A stretch of 64,000 bases of DNA. It comes from Myxococcota bacterium. GTDB taxonomy: Bacteria; Myxococcota_A; UBA796. The stretch is from the NCBI GenBank assembly GCA_029251165.1, contig JAQXDW010000021.1, positions 20,936 through 84,935 of the forward strand. The letters are read 5' to 3'. Positions 7,840-15,990 of this stretch are shown here, in pieces. How positions within the stretch are numbered: position 1 is the stretch's first letter; every line of letters starts with the position of its first letter. A program made the position numbers and the translations under genes. The notes beneath the pieces are model-generated. The model was not told the DNA's origin. It searched no databases and saw only the letters and a list, made by a program, of their open reading frames with translations.

Positions 7840-9591
7840 TCACCGCGGAGCGGCGGCATCCTGCGCCTCTGCGGGCTCGGAAGGCTCCAGGGTCACCGGC
7901 AGTCCCCACTGCAAGCGAATTCGCCGCAGGATCGGATTTCCGGGGAGATCGGTCCAGGCCCCATCGAGCAGGGCGATGCCCTCCGACTCCTGGCCTTCCG
8001 CAGCAAGGACATCCGCGGCAGCCTCCAGCACCTTCAGCGAGCCGGGAGCACGCTGGAGGGCCTCTCGGGCCGTCTCCAGGCCACCCGGGACGCCGTAGTC
8101 GGCATGCACCCGCAGCAGCCCCACGAGGGGGCGGAGGTCTGTGGGATCGATGCCCAGTGCCTGCTCGTAGGCCTTCACCGCCTCAGCGGGCTTTCCGGCG
8201 CGGTACCAGGCATCGCCAAGCTCCCGGGCGGGCTCCCAGGAGCGGGGGTGGAACCGGTGGCGGCGGCGCGCCTCGACCAGCTCGTCGGGGTCGGTCAGCA
8301 GGACGCTGTTGAGGACCCGAGCGACCAGGGGCTCATAGCTGGCGACGGCTTCTGAGAGCGCCTGGAACTGAACCCGGTGCTCATAGACCCCCCGAGCCAG
8401 CACCAGGGCCGTGAGGTGCTGGGGCTCATCAGACAGCTCGAACACCATCACCAGCCGACAGGCATCCCAGCCCTGCACCTTGAGGGCCTCCCGGATCACG
8501 ATCTGCGGCTCCTTGCCGCCGGAGTCGATGCGATCGATGAGGTTGTCGGTGACAGCCGCAGCGCTGATCGGGCGGGGGTGGACGATGGTGGCGATGGAGA
8601 GGTTTGCCTGAAGGGTCGGAGAGAACCAGCCCCGATCACCGGTGAACGTCCAGCCCTCCCGCCACTGCTCAGGGCGGGAGACATGCCAGCCGTGCTCATC
8701 GTCGTTGCGGGTGAGATCGACCAGCCGGGTGCCGGCGATGTAGATGGTGACGCTGACGGCGAGCAGGGAGCCCAGCGCGACCTGCCGGATCCGGGTGTTG
8801 CGGACCCGACGCTCAGACATCGCGACGGGATCGAGCATCGTCATCAGCACCATGCCGCCGACCAGTCCGCCGAGGTGTCCCCAGTTGTCGACGTTCTCTG
8901 AAGAGAGTCCGCTGATGATTGAGAAGCCAAGATAGGGCGCCAGCGCCCAGCCGAAGTGCTTGCGGGACTCTCGGGGGAGGTTCTCCCAGTGCTTCCAGCC
9001 GAGCACAACCACCGCCGCGAGCAGCCCGAACACCCCGCCGCTGGCCCCCAGGCTGGGCCGCTCGGGGGCCATAAACATCGACAGCAGCCCGCCGGTAAAC
9101 ACGCTGAAGAAGTACAGCAGCGCGAGGTTGGTCCGCCCCAGGGCGCGCTCCAGGTGGTAGGCGGTGTAGGCGAGGAAGACGAGGTTGAACAGCAGGTGGG
9201 TGAAGCTGGTCTGGAGGAGGCCGTAGGAGAACAGTCGGTAGACCTGGCCCTGCTCGATGATGCCCGGTGCCCAGTTCGTCAGGTTCTGCTCCAGCCAGTC
9301 CTCTGCACCGTTGAGCCCGGAGATCATATAGATTCGGATCTGAATTCCGACGAGGAAGCAGGTGACCAGTGGTATGCCGACCTTCGTCAGCCTCTTACGA
9401 AACGCCATGCGCTGGGGGTCTGCGAGGGCATGGTACAGCTCCAGCTCTCGCACCGGCCGAAAGTGCTCCCCGGTGACGACCTCAAAGCGAACCATGGTCT
9501 CCGGTGGGATCTCGCCGTCGCGGATCCGCTCCTCGAAGTCTTCGTACGTCATCTGCTGGATGTGCGACTTGCGCTTGACCTCGACGATCAC
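7840..9591 (-). CDS. Rhomboid intramembrane serine protease with C-terminal TPR tail
   Basis: The start is GTG 9591, in a GTGA overlap with the stop of the upstream gene and preceded by GGGGAGA. The 583-residue product opens with a short soluble region (about residues 1-65). The rhomboid membrane core follows, with the nucleophile in LGASGG (Ser184) and the partner histidine in NWGHLGG (His239); HLLFNLVF supplies the conserved Asn-containing helix. After the core come a soluble domain (about 280-470) and a tail with TPR-like repeats (about 470-550). Rhomboids cleave membrane proteins within the bilayer; the TPR tail may recruit partners. Starts further upstream in the same frame only read through the neighbour's other frame. 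Confidence 0.85.
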   Translation of the reverse strand: MIVEVKRKSHIQQMTYEDFEERIRDGEIPPETMVRFEVVTGEHFRPVRELELYHALADPQRMAFRKRLTKVGIPLVTCFLVGIQIRIYMISGLNGAEDWLEQNLTNWAPGIIEQGQVYRLFSYGLLQTSFTHLLFNLVFLAYTAYHLERALGRTNLALLYFFSVFTGGLLSMFMAPERPSLGASGGVFGLLAAVVVLGWKHWENLPRESRKHFGWALAPYLGFSIISGLSSENVDNWGHLGGLVGGMVLMTMLDPVAMSERRVRNTRIRQVALGSLLAVSVTIYIAGTRLVDLTRNDDEHGWHVSRPEQWREGWTFTGDRGWFSPTLQANLSIATIVHPRPISAAAVTDNLIDRIDSGGKEPQIVIREALKVQGWDACRLVMVFELSDEPQHLTALVLARGVYEHRVQFQALSEAVASYEPLVARVLNSVLLTDPDELVEARRRHRFHPRSWEPARELGDAWYRAGKPAEAVKAYEQALGIDPTDLRPLVGLLRVHADYGVPGGLETAREALQRAPGSLKVLEAAADVLAAEGQESEGIALLDGAWTDLPGNPILRRIRLQWGLPVTLEPSEPAEAQDAAAPR

Positions 9592-9938
9592 GGTGTGCTC
9601 TCCCCCCACAGGCGCCAGAGCTGCACCAGCGGGAGCAGCGCGATGGCGACGGAGCCACTCCAGCTCAGTCCCGTATACAGACGACCACCGCCGCCCCGAT
9701 GCTCGCCCCAGATGCCCACTCCCCAGCCCAGCACGCTCAGCATGGTGAGCCCCCAGGGGTAGGAGAGGCTGGACTGGACGGGCTCGGTGTCCTGTCCGCT
9801 CCAGATGACCAGCCCCATCGCCAGGAACGGTCCGACCATCGCGACCGCGACCGCACCGACCATCCCGCCTAGAGCGATCCCGCCGGTGGTGAGGCTGGAG
9901 AGGGCCTTGAGGAGAGCGCGGGTGGAAGAGTCGGGCAC
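9588..9938 (-). CDS. Small membrane protein, coupled to rhomboid gene
   Basis: A 116-residue hydrophobic protein, with GTG 9938 as the most economical start (VPDSSTRAL...). An ATG at 10082 would add a Cys/Arg-rich segment that does not look like a protein of this kind. About four membrane helices are visible, with GIALGGMVGAVAVAMVG as the first. The stop overlaps the rhomboid GTG by 3 bp, so the pair is very likely an operon. No known family was recognised. Confidence 0.6.
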   Translation of the reverse strand: MPDSSTRALLKALSSLTTGGIALGGMVGAVAVAMVGPFLAMGLVIWSGQDTEPVQSSLSYPWGLTMLSVLGWGVGIWGEHRGGGGRLYTGLSWSGSVAIALLPLVQLWRLWGESTP

Positions 9939-10146
9939 CTGTGAAACGTAGCAGGTTCGGTCTCGAAGGCCGCAGCAGGGCTTGCCCACAGCACCGAAGA
10001 TGGCACCACATTGCTCGAAGAGGGGAGAGGTTGAGCCATCAACGATGCGGCCACGTGGAGCGTCATCGATGCTGACCGTCACTGCTGCAGCGGCTGGTGC
10101 TCGTGTCGTCCACGCCCCCGCCAGCGCAGCAGGTTAGCCGTTTGCG

Positions 10147-11418
10147 ATGACTCCCCTCGGTAGACAGCGGCCCGCCCTCGTCACTTCCCTGCCCGGCCCG
10201 GCCTCCAGTGCTTGGATCGACCGCCTCGCCGCCCGAGAGTGTCCAGCGATCACCGCCCGCCGTGCCCGACGCGCAGCGGTGCTCGGTGCCGCCGACGACG
10301 ACCCGATCGTCTGGGAGCAGGCCGTCGGGGCCAACGTGGTGGACGTCGACGGCAATGTCCTCGTCGACATGACCGCCGGCTTCGGGGTCGCCAGCGTCGG
10401 ACACCGCAACCCTGCGGTGGTCGCGGCGGGTGCTGCGCAGCTCGCCCACCTCCCCCACGCGATGGGAGATGCCTTCCCTGATCCGGTGCGCATCCGGCTG
10501 CTGGAGCGGCTCGCAGCGCTGTCAGGCATGGACCGGGCGATCCTGGGCAGCAGCGGCTCAGATGCGGTCGAGGCAGCGCTGAAGACCGCACGCATCGCCA
10601 CCGGCCGAGATGGCGTCCTCACCTTCTCCGGCAGCTACCACGGGCTGTCGTACGGGGCGCTCTCGGTCACCCGCTACAAGGCCGGGGCGTTCCGTGCGCC
10701 GTTCGCCGGGCAGCTCTCTGATCACACCATCGCGGCGGACTTTGGCGGTGCGCTTCCCGACCTCTCCGAGATCGGTGCAGTCATCGTCGAGCCAATTCAG
10801 GGTCGCGGCGGGGTCCGGGTGCCGCCGGCTGGCTGGCTGGCTGGCCTCATCGATGCCGCCCACGCTGCTGGTGCAGTGGTCATCTTCGACGAGATCTACA
10901 CCGGCTTCGGCCGCACCGGGCACTGGCTGGCGCTCCAGAGTCCCGCCCTGAGGGGCCGGCGGCCTGACCTGGTCTGCATCGGCAAGGGCATGGCCGGCGG
11001 CTACCCGATCTCCGCATGCCTCGGCACCGCCGCAGTGATGGACGCCTGGGGAGCCAGCAAGGGCGAGGCCCTGCATACCCAGACCTTCCTCGGAAATCCA
11101 GTCGGCTGCGCGATGGCCCTGGCCTGCATCGACGAGCTTGAGGTGCTGCTGCCGCAGGTCGCGAAGAAGGGCGCCGCGCTGCGTGCCTCCCTGGAGGCCA
11201 CCGGGCTGACGGTTCGGGGCGTCGGGATGCTGCTGGGGGTGGTCATCGACGAGAGCCTCGCGGTCAGCCGGGGGCTCATGAAGCGGGGCTACATCGCGCT
11301 TCCCGCTGGAGAGTCCGCCGAGGTCATCGCCCTGACCCCGCCGCTGATGATCGACCCCGACCAGCTCGACGGCTTCTGCGCGGCGCTGGCGGAAGTCCGC
11401 ACGGAGCTGTCGGTATGA
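10147..11418 (+). CDS. Class-III PLP-dependent aminotransferase
   Basis: The 423-residue cytosolic enzyme has the fold-type I class-III signatures: the phosphate-binding SSGSDAVEAA at about 135-144, the PLP aspartate in FDEIYTGFGRTG (Asp248) and the Schiff-base lysine in CIGKGMAGGYP (Lys280). The family interconverts amines and aldehydes or ketones (omega-amino acids, glutamate semialdehyde, acetylornithine). Its stop overlaps the LuxE-LuxC gene in ATGA (11415-11418). Because that neighbour is predicted to make an aldehyde, I infer that this enzyme aminates the aldehyde or acts on a related intermediate. The substrate is unknown. Confidence 0.88.
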   Translation: MTPLGRQRPALVTSLPGPASSAWIDRLAARECPAITARRARRAAVLGAADDDPIVWEQAVGANVVDVDGNVLVDMTAGFGVASVGHRNPAVVAAGAAQLAHLPHAMGDAFPDPVRIRLLERLAALSGMDRAILGSSGSDAVEAALKTARIATGRDGVLTFSGSYHGLSYGALSVTRYKAGAFRAPFAGQLSDHTIAADFGGALPDLSEIGAVIVEPIQGRGGVRVPPAGWLAGLIDAAHAAGAVVIFDEIYTGFGRTGHWLALQSPALRGRRPDLVCIGKGMAGGYPISACLGTAAVMDAWGASKGEALHTQTFLGNPVGCAMALACIDELEVLLPQVAKKGAALRASLEATGLTVRGVGMLLGVVIDESLAVSRGLMKRGYIALPAGESAEVIALTPPLMIDPDQLDGFCAALAEVRTELSV

Positions 11419-13517
11419 GAGACACCATCGCCGCCTTCCTCGATCAGCCTGGAGACTTCAACCGCACGGCCCTGTCGTTGTTTGAGTCTCAGAGAGCCAA
11501 CAACCCCGACTATGCAGCCATCGTCGGGAAGGTTCGTCCGCGTCGATGGCAGGAGATCCCCGCGGTCCCCGTCGCCCTGTTCCGCGACCTGCCGCTGACC
11601 AGCTTCCCCGCAGCGTCGGCCACCACAATCTTCCGAACCTCCGGCACCACCGGTCGTCGGGGCGTCATCCGGCTGGCGGACACCGAGCTGTACGACCGCG
11701 CCGCGCGGACATGGGCTGAAGCCTGCCTCGGGCCGCTTCCGCGCGCGGGCATCTCGCTGGTGACCCACGCAGCAGACTCCTCGCTGGGCCACATGTGCCA
11801 GGCGTTCGTGCCCAGCATGCCGACGTTCTTCAGCCCCGACACCGGCATCCGCGCTCCTGCGGCCTGGGCAGCGCTGCGCGGGGCGCAGGAGGCGGTGTTT
11901 GTCCCCGGCACTGCGTTTGCGTTCGCCGACCTGCTCGCCGCCGAGCCGGATGCCGTCTGCCCGCTCCCCCCCGGCTCGATCGTGATGGTGACCGGCGGGT
12001 TCAAGGGTCGCCGCCGAGCGCTGACCGAGGCCGACCTGACCGCCGCGCTGCGCCGAGCGTTTCCCACAGCTCGGCGGGTCGGAGAGTACGGGATGAGCGA
12101 GCTGTCCAGCCAGCTGTGGAGCGTTCCGCTGGGTGGTGACTTCCAGGCCCCGCCGTGGATGCGCATCCTGGCGGTGGATCCGCTGACCGGTGAGCCGACA
12201 GAGCGCGGCGTCTTGCGATTCTTCGACCTCGCCAACCACCAGACGGTGGTCGCAGTAGAGACCCGAGACATCGGGATCGTGCGCCCCGGCAACCGGGTCA
12301 CCCTGCTCGGGCGCCTGCCCGGCTCTCCGCACCGGGGCTGCTCGCTCACCGTCGAGGAGGCCAGCGCCCCGCCGGCTCTCACAGCCGCGCGTGATCTGCC
12401 GCTGTACGAACACTTCACCGACGCAGTGGCCGAGGCGCACGCGCACGACCACGCCCACGCCCACAGTGCTCCGCCCGCTCCCGCCCCCGCCGATGCCCCG
12501 CGAATCCAGCAGGTCCTCACAGCGCTGGCTCGGCTTCAGATGACCAGCATCGTTCCGCTGGCCCAGGGACTCGGCGAGGCATGCGCCCACGCCGGGCTGT
12601 CTACCGCGATCTCCACGCTAACCGCCGGGGCACTCTCGGAGGCCCTTGAGGGAGACGGGGAGCGCACAGAGCGGGTCAGCATCGTCTGTGCTCAGGGCGT
12701 GTTCACCGCAGCAGTGGAGTGGGTCGCGCTGGCTGCGGCGGCGGGCTGCCGGGTCCACCTCAAGGCCCCCGCAGCAGCGCCAGACTTTCTCTACGCCCTC
12801 GCAGATGCCTTCGCTGCGGTCGGACTTCCCGTCAGCGCCTCCACCGCGCGTGACCTCGACGACCCTGACGTCATCATCGGCTTCGGCTCCGATGAAACCC
12901 TCGCACAGCTCACCCGAGACTGGCCGAGGGCTCGGCGCATCGGGTTCGGTCATCGATTCAGCGCGGTCTGGTCGATCGGGCGGGCGCTGCCCGGGATCGC
13001 CTGGGATGTCGCGATGTACGACACCCGGGGCTGCATGGCACCCACCGCGCTGTTCACCGATGCCGAGCCGCTCGCCCTGGCCACCGCCATGGCCGACCAG
13101 CTCGAGATGATGAACCGAGCGCTGCCCCGAGGCGCGGTCGACGCTGCGCTCGGACCGGAGTGGCGCCGGCGGATCGCGCTGGGGCATGCCCGCGGGACAG
13201 TCCACGGCGGCGAAGACTGGGCGGTGGTGGTGCTGCCGCCGGAGCACTTCACCCCGCTCGCGCTTCCCCGGCTGCTCACCATCCATCCGGTCGCCGATGC
13301 TGCTGCCCTGCGAGCGGTCCTTCGCCCGTGGCGTCCGTGGCTGTCGACACTCTCCACCGATGACTACCAGTGGCCTGGGGGAGATCCTGCGATGATCGAG
13401 CTTCAGCAATGGTTCCCCCGGATCTGCTACCCAGGGACCATGCAGTCTCCGCGCTTTCCGCGACGCCACGACGGCGTAGACATGCGCTCCGCTTTTCGCC
13501 GCTCAGGCGGCTCATGA
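11415..13517 (+). CDS. LuxE-LuxC fusion: acyl-protein synthetase plus acyl-CoA reductase
   Basis: The 700-residue protein joins two families that are usually separate. Residues 1-about 330 are LuxE-like, with the adenylate motif FRTSGTTGRRG at 73-83 and the YGMSE motif at 225-229. Residues about 365-700 are LuxC-like, with the catalytic cysteine in DTRGCMAPT (Cys540) and a conserved C-terminal CYPGTMQSPR segment. A His-rich/Pro-Ala linker (HAHDHAHAH at 342-350) joins them. In bioluminescence, LuxE activates a fatty acid and LuxC reduces the acyl group to an aldehyde with NADPH. There are no luxAB genes here, so light production is not implied. It overlaps both neighbours by ATGA. Similar fusions are annotated as RfbN-like in some surface-polysaccharide loci, so a sugar or polyketide acid is another possible substrate. 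Confidence 0.85.
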   Translation: MRDTIAAFLDQPGDFNRTALSLFESQRANNPDYAAIVGKVRPRRWQEIPAVPVALFRDLPLTSFPAASATTIFRTSGTTGRRGVIRLADTELYDRAARTWAEACLGPLPRAGISLVTHAADSSLGHMCQAFVPSMPTFFSPDTGIRAPAAWAALRGAQEAVFVPGTAFAFADLLAAEPDAVCPLPPGSIVMVTGGFKGRRRALTEADLTAALRRAFPTARRVGEYGMSELSSQLWSVPLGGDFQAPPWMRILAVDPLTGEPTERGVLRFFDLANHQTVVAVETRDIGIVRPGNRVTLLGRLPGSPHRGCSLTVEEASAPPALTAARDLPLYEHFTDAVAEAHAHDHAHAHSAPPAPAPADAPRIQQVLTALARLQMTSIVPLAQGLGEACAHAGLSTAISTLTAGALSEALEGDGERTERVSIVCAQGVFTAAVEWVALAAAAGCRVHLKAPAAAPDFLYALADAFAAVGLPVSASTARDLDDPDVIIGFGSDETLAQLTRDWPRARRIGFGHRFSAVWSIGRALPGIAWDVAMYDTRGCMAPTALFTDAEPLALATAMADQLEMMNRALPRGAVDAALGPEWRRRIALGHARGTVHGGEDWAVVVLPPEHFTPLALPRLLTIHPVADAAALRAVLRPWRPWLSTLSTDDYQWPGGDPAMIELQQWFPRICYPGTMQSPRFPRRHDGVDMRSAFRRSGGS

Positions 13518-14506
13518 TCTCGAACGAAGCCCGAGCGGTTCACGACAGCGCGCTGATCATCGATCTGCACTGCGATCTCTTGCTGACCGACTTCTTCACC
13601 CGCCTCAACTGGGGAAAGCGTCACCGCAACCCGCTGCCGCTTGCACCGCTGATGGGGCACTGTGACATCCCGCGGCTCAAGGAAGGCAACATCGGGGCGC
13701 TCGCCCTCGGGCTGGTCACCAACCCGCTGCGGCGTCGGAGCGGACCGGCGGCCATCTCCCGCTGCCTGGACCGCATGGACAAGGCGATCGCCCTGCACCC
13801 CACCTCCCTCGCCCGCGCGACGACCCCCGCCACGATCCGTGCCGCGCGCGAGAACGGGCAGATCGCCTGCTTCGCCGGGCTGGAGGGAGCCCATGGACTC
13901 GACGGGCGGCTGGAGCTTCTGGAGGGGCTCAAGGCCCGAGGGCTGGTGTACGTCGGGCTGGTCCACTTCACGAAGAACTGGGCCGCTCGGCCGATGGTCG
14001 GGCGGGGCAGCTCACAGACCATCGGGCTGACGGATGAGGGTCGGGCACTGGTCGATGCGCTGAACACGCTGGGGATCCTGGTCGATGTGGCGCACCTGAA
14101 CCGGCCGGGCGTGTTCGAGGTCTGTGCCCGCTCGACGGCGCCGGTGATCTGCTCTCATACCGCCTGCACTGCGGTCCACAGCAGCCCCCGATGCATCGAC
14201 GATGCCCAGATCAAGGCAATCGCGGACACCGGCGGCGTGATCGGAGTGATCTTCGTGCCAGCGTTTATCGGACCGGGCGGCGTCGACGCCGTCGTCGCGC
14301 ATCTGGAGCACATCCGCAAGATCGCCGGCGTCGGGGCGTGTGCGATCGGGACCGACTGGGAGGGATGGGCGTACTACCCAAGCGACCTGGACAGCGCAGA
14401 GAAGATGCCGGTGCTGACCGAGGCGCTGCTGCGGAGGGGCTGGACGCCAGAAGAGGTCCTCGCGGCATACGGCGGAAACTTCATGCGGGTGCTCGAGGCC
14501 CTCTGA
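13514..14506 (+). CDS. Membrane-dipeptidase-like metallopeptidase (peptidase M19)
   Basis: The start ATG 13514 forms an ATGA overlap with the LuxE-LuxC stop; a longer frame from 13370 would lie inside that gene. The 330-residue product keeps the whole M19 metal set: H19 and D21 (DLHCD), E124 (GLEGAH), H194 (DVAHL), H215 (CSHT) and D281 (GTDWEG). M19 enzymes hydrolyse dipeptides and related amide or lactone bonds with two zinc ions. There is no signal peptide, so it is probably cytosolic. Its coupling to an aldehyde-forming and an aminating enzyme suggests that it trims or releases a small amide in the same pathway, which is inference. Confidence 0.88.
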   Translation: MISNEARAVHDSALIIDLHCDLLLTDFFTRLNWGKRHRNPLPLAPLMGHCDIPRLKEGNIGALALGLVTNPLRRRSGPAAISRCLDRMDKAIALHPTSLARATTPATIRAARENGQIACFAGLEGAHGLDGRLELLEGLKARGLVYVGLVHFTKNWAARPMVGRGSSQTIGLTDEGRALVDALNTLGILVDVAHLNRPGVFEVCARSTAPVICSHTACTAVHSSPRCIDDAQIKAIADTGGVIGVIFVPAFIGPGGVDAVVAHLEHIRKIAGVGACAIGTDWEGWAYYPSDLDSAEKMPVLTEALLRRGWTPEEVLAAYGGNFMRVLEAL

Positions 14507-14567
14507 GCAAGAGGGCACGGCGGCGCATGCTGGGTCCATGCAAGGCTCCAGCATGCCCCCAAGAGCG

Positions 14568-14602
14568 CAAGCGCCCTCCGGTTCTGGACCGAAGGGCGCT
14601 TG
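14568..14602 (+). terminator. Hairpin terminator after the LuxE-LuxC operon
   Basis: CAAGCGCCCT (14568-14577) pairs perfectly with AGGGCGCTTG (14593-14602), with an inner CGGT/ACCG extension around TCTGG. It sits between the convergent dipeptidase and sigma-factor genes and could serve both. No long T-run follows. Confidence 0.65.
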
Positions 14603-14686
14603 TCTCAGGACGGCCACCACATGCTGAGGTGAGCGCGGTCCGACTCGATGAGGGGCACACCATGCGGCATGCTCCGGGGCGCGCCC

Positions 14687-15709
14687 TTAGGCGATGCCGC
14701 TGCGGATCGCGCTGTTCTCGCGCAGGCGGTTGAGCGCCTCGCGCTCGATCTGGCGCACGCGCTCGCGAGACAGCCCCATCTCCTTTCCGACCTCTGAGAG
14801 GGTGCGGAATTCACCATCATCCAGGCCATATCGACGGGTCAGGACGAACCGCTGGCGGTCGGTCAGGAGGCTCAGGAAGGCCTCCTCCATTCGGACCAGC
14901 TCCTGAGAGTTGATCGCGTCGACGTCTGGCTGGACCGCATCGTCATCGGAGAGAAAGCGGTCGAGGGGGCGGGGACGCGGGCCGTCATCGACAGGCTGCT
15001 CCAGCGAGATCGTGTTGCCCTGGCTGAGCAGCAGCTCGGCGCGCTCCTTGTCGATGCCGACCTCCATCGCGAGGTCTGCGGTGGTGTACTCGACCCCGAT
15101 GGACTCGAAGCGCTTCATCGCCTTGCGGAGGTTTCGAGTCTGCTCGACAGCACAGCCCGGAAGGCGAACTGGCCGGCCGGTATGGTCGATGGCTCGGGTC
15201 ATCTGAGCACGGACCCACCAGCGAGCGTAGGTGGAGAAGCGGATGCCGCGGTCGGGATCGAAGCGCTTCGCGGCACGCAGGAGGCCGATGTAGCCCTCCT
15301 GGACAAGATCCTCCTCGTCCATGAACGGACCCGCGAGCTTGCGGGCCTCTCCGTGTGCGATGCGACGGCCAGACATCGCAAGACGCCAGCGGAGGTCTTC
15401 GGCTTCACGCCAGGCGGCGACGGCAGTGCGGGAGTCGTCCCGGAGCTCTGCGTCCTTTCGTGCGGCGCGGGAGACCGCCTTCACGGCCTCTTCGAGACGA
15501 TCCACCGCACCAGCGCGGGTACGCTCGGCCCGATCCGGGCGGCGCATGAGGATGTCGTCGGCAGCAGGAATACCAGCGATCGCCTCGCGGGCGATCTGCT
15601 CGGCGCGCCGGATTCGACGGGCCATCATCTTCTCTTCCTCGGCAGTCAGTCGCTCAGACACAGAGGACGAGGACGAGAAGCCGGAAGAGCGCAGGGATGA
15701 GAGAGCCAT
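14687..15709 (-). CDS. RNA polymerase sigma-70 family factor
   Basis: The start is ATG 15709, after an AAGGAG site; a longer frame adds an implausible Ser/Thr-rich leader. The 340-residue protein has region 2 (MDEEDLVQEGYIGLLRA; RFSTYARWWVRAQMTRAI), a region 3 (about 205-245) and region 4 with the helix-turn-helix MGLSRERVRQIEREAL near the C-terminus. Region 2.4 is followed by HTGRPVRLPG rather than the RTIRIP seen in primary RpoD, so it is probably an alternative (group 2/3) factor. The N-terminal 110 residues are Ser-rich, then helical. The long 281-bp AT-richer upstream gap suggests complex regulation. Confidence 0.9.
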   Translation of the reverse strand: MALSSLRSSGFSSSSSVSERLTAEEEKMMARRIRRAEQIAREAIAGIPAADDILMRRPDRAERTRAGAVDRLEEAVKAVSRAARKDAELRDDSRTAVAAWREAEDLRWRLAMSGRRIAHGEARKLAGPFMDEEDLVQEGYIGLLRAAKRFDPDRGIRFSTYARWWVRAQMTRAIDHTGRPVRLPGCAVEQTRNLRKAMKRFESIGVEYTTADLAMEVGIDKERAELLLSQGNTISLEQPVDDGPRPRPLDRFLSDDDAVQPDVDAINSQELVRMEEAFLSLLTDRQRFVLTRRYGLDDGEFRTLSEVGKEMGLSRERVRQIEREALNRLRENSAIRSGIA

Positions 15710-15990
15710 GGAGGATGTTGCTCCTTGATTGCGTTCGGAAACCGCATTGGTTACGCGGATCGTGACCAGAGAAATTGTTGAGATGGTGGTTGCAGCTGGA
15801 TTGGCCGAAGTTTTGATACGGCCACACACTGAAGACAACCGCGCTGCCAATAGTTATCCGTCCGAGCTCGACAGAGGAATGTCATCTCGGCAGGCTTTAT
15901 GAGGTAGTGATTTCGTCGAATTCTGGTCGCTTTGTCAAGATCGAATTGTAACGCTTCTGTTACAAGCAATTCTTTTCTCGAATCCAGGCC
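15710..15990. other. AT-richer intergenic region between sigma gene and trpS
   Basis: This 281-bp gap holds no gene. It is clearly less GC-rich than its surroundings. It contains the inverted repeat listed at 15946-15965 and, reading towards the sigma gene, a TTGACA hexamer at 15938-15933 without a good -10 box at normal spacing. It should contain the sigma-factor promoter. Confidence 0.5.
15946..15965. promoter_or_regulatory. Inverted repeat TTGTAAC-N6-GTTACAA
   Basis: The 7-bp arms are perfect around GCTTCT. It lies 25 bp after the trpS stop and 237 bp before the sigma-gene start, right beside a TTGACA hexamer. It could be an operator or a weak terminator for trpS; the AT-rich arms favour an operator. 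Confidence 0.4.

Noticed and set aside
9939..10082. Extended N-terminus of the small membrane protein from ATG 10082
   Set aside because: It would add a Cys/Arg-rich segment unlike the hydrophobic protein, and GTG 9938 is adequate.
15933..15938. TTGACA hexamer as a -35 promoter element for the sigma gene
   Set aside because: No TATAAT-like hexamer at 16-18 bp spacing, so a promoter cannot be claimed.
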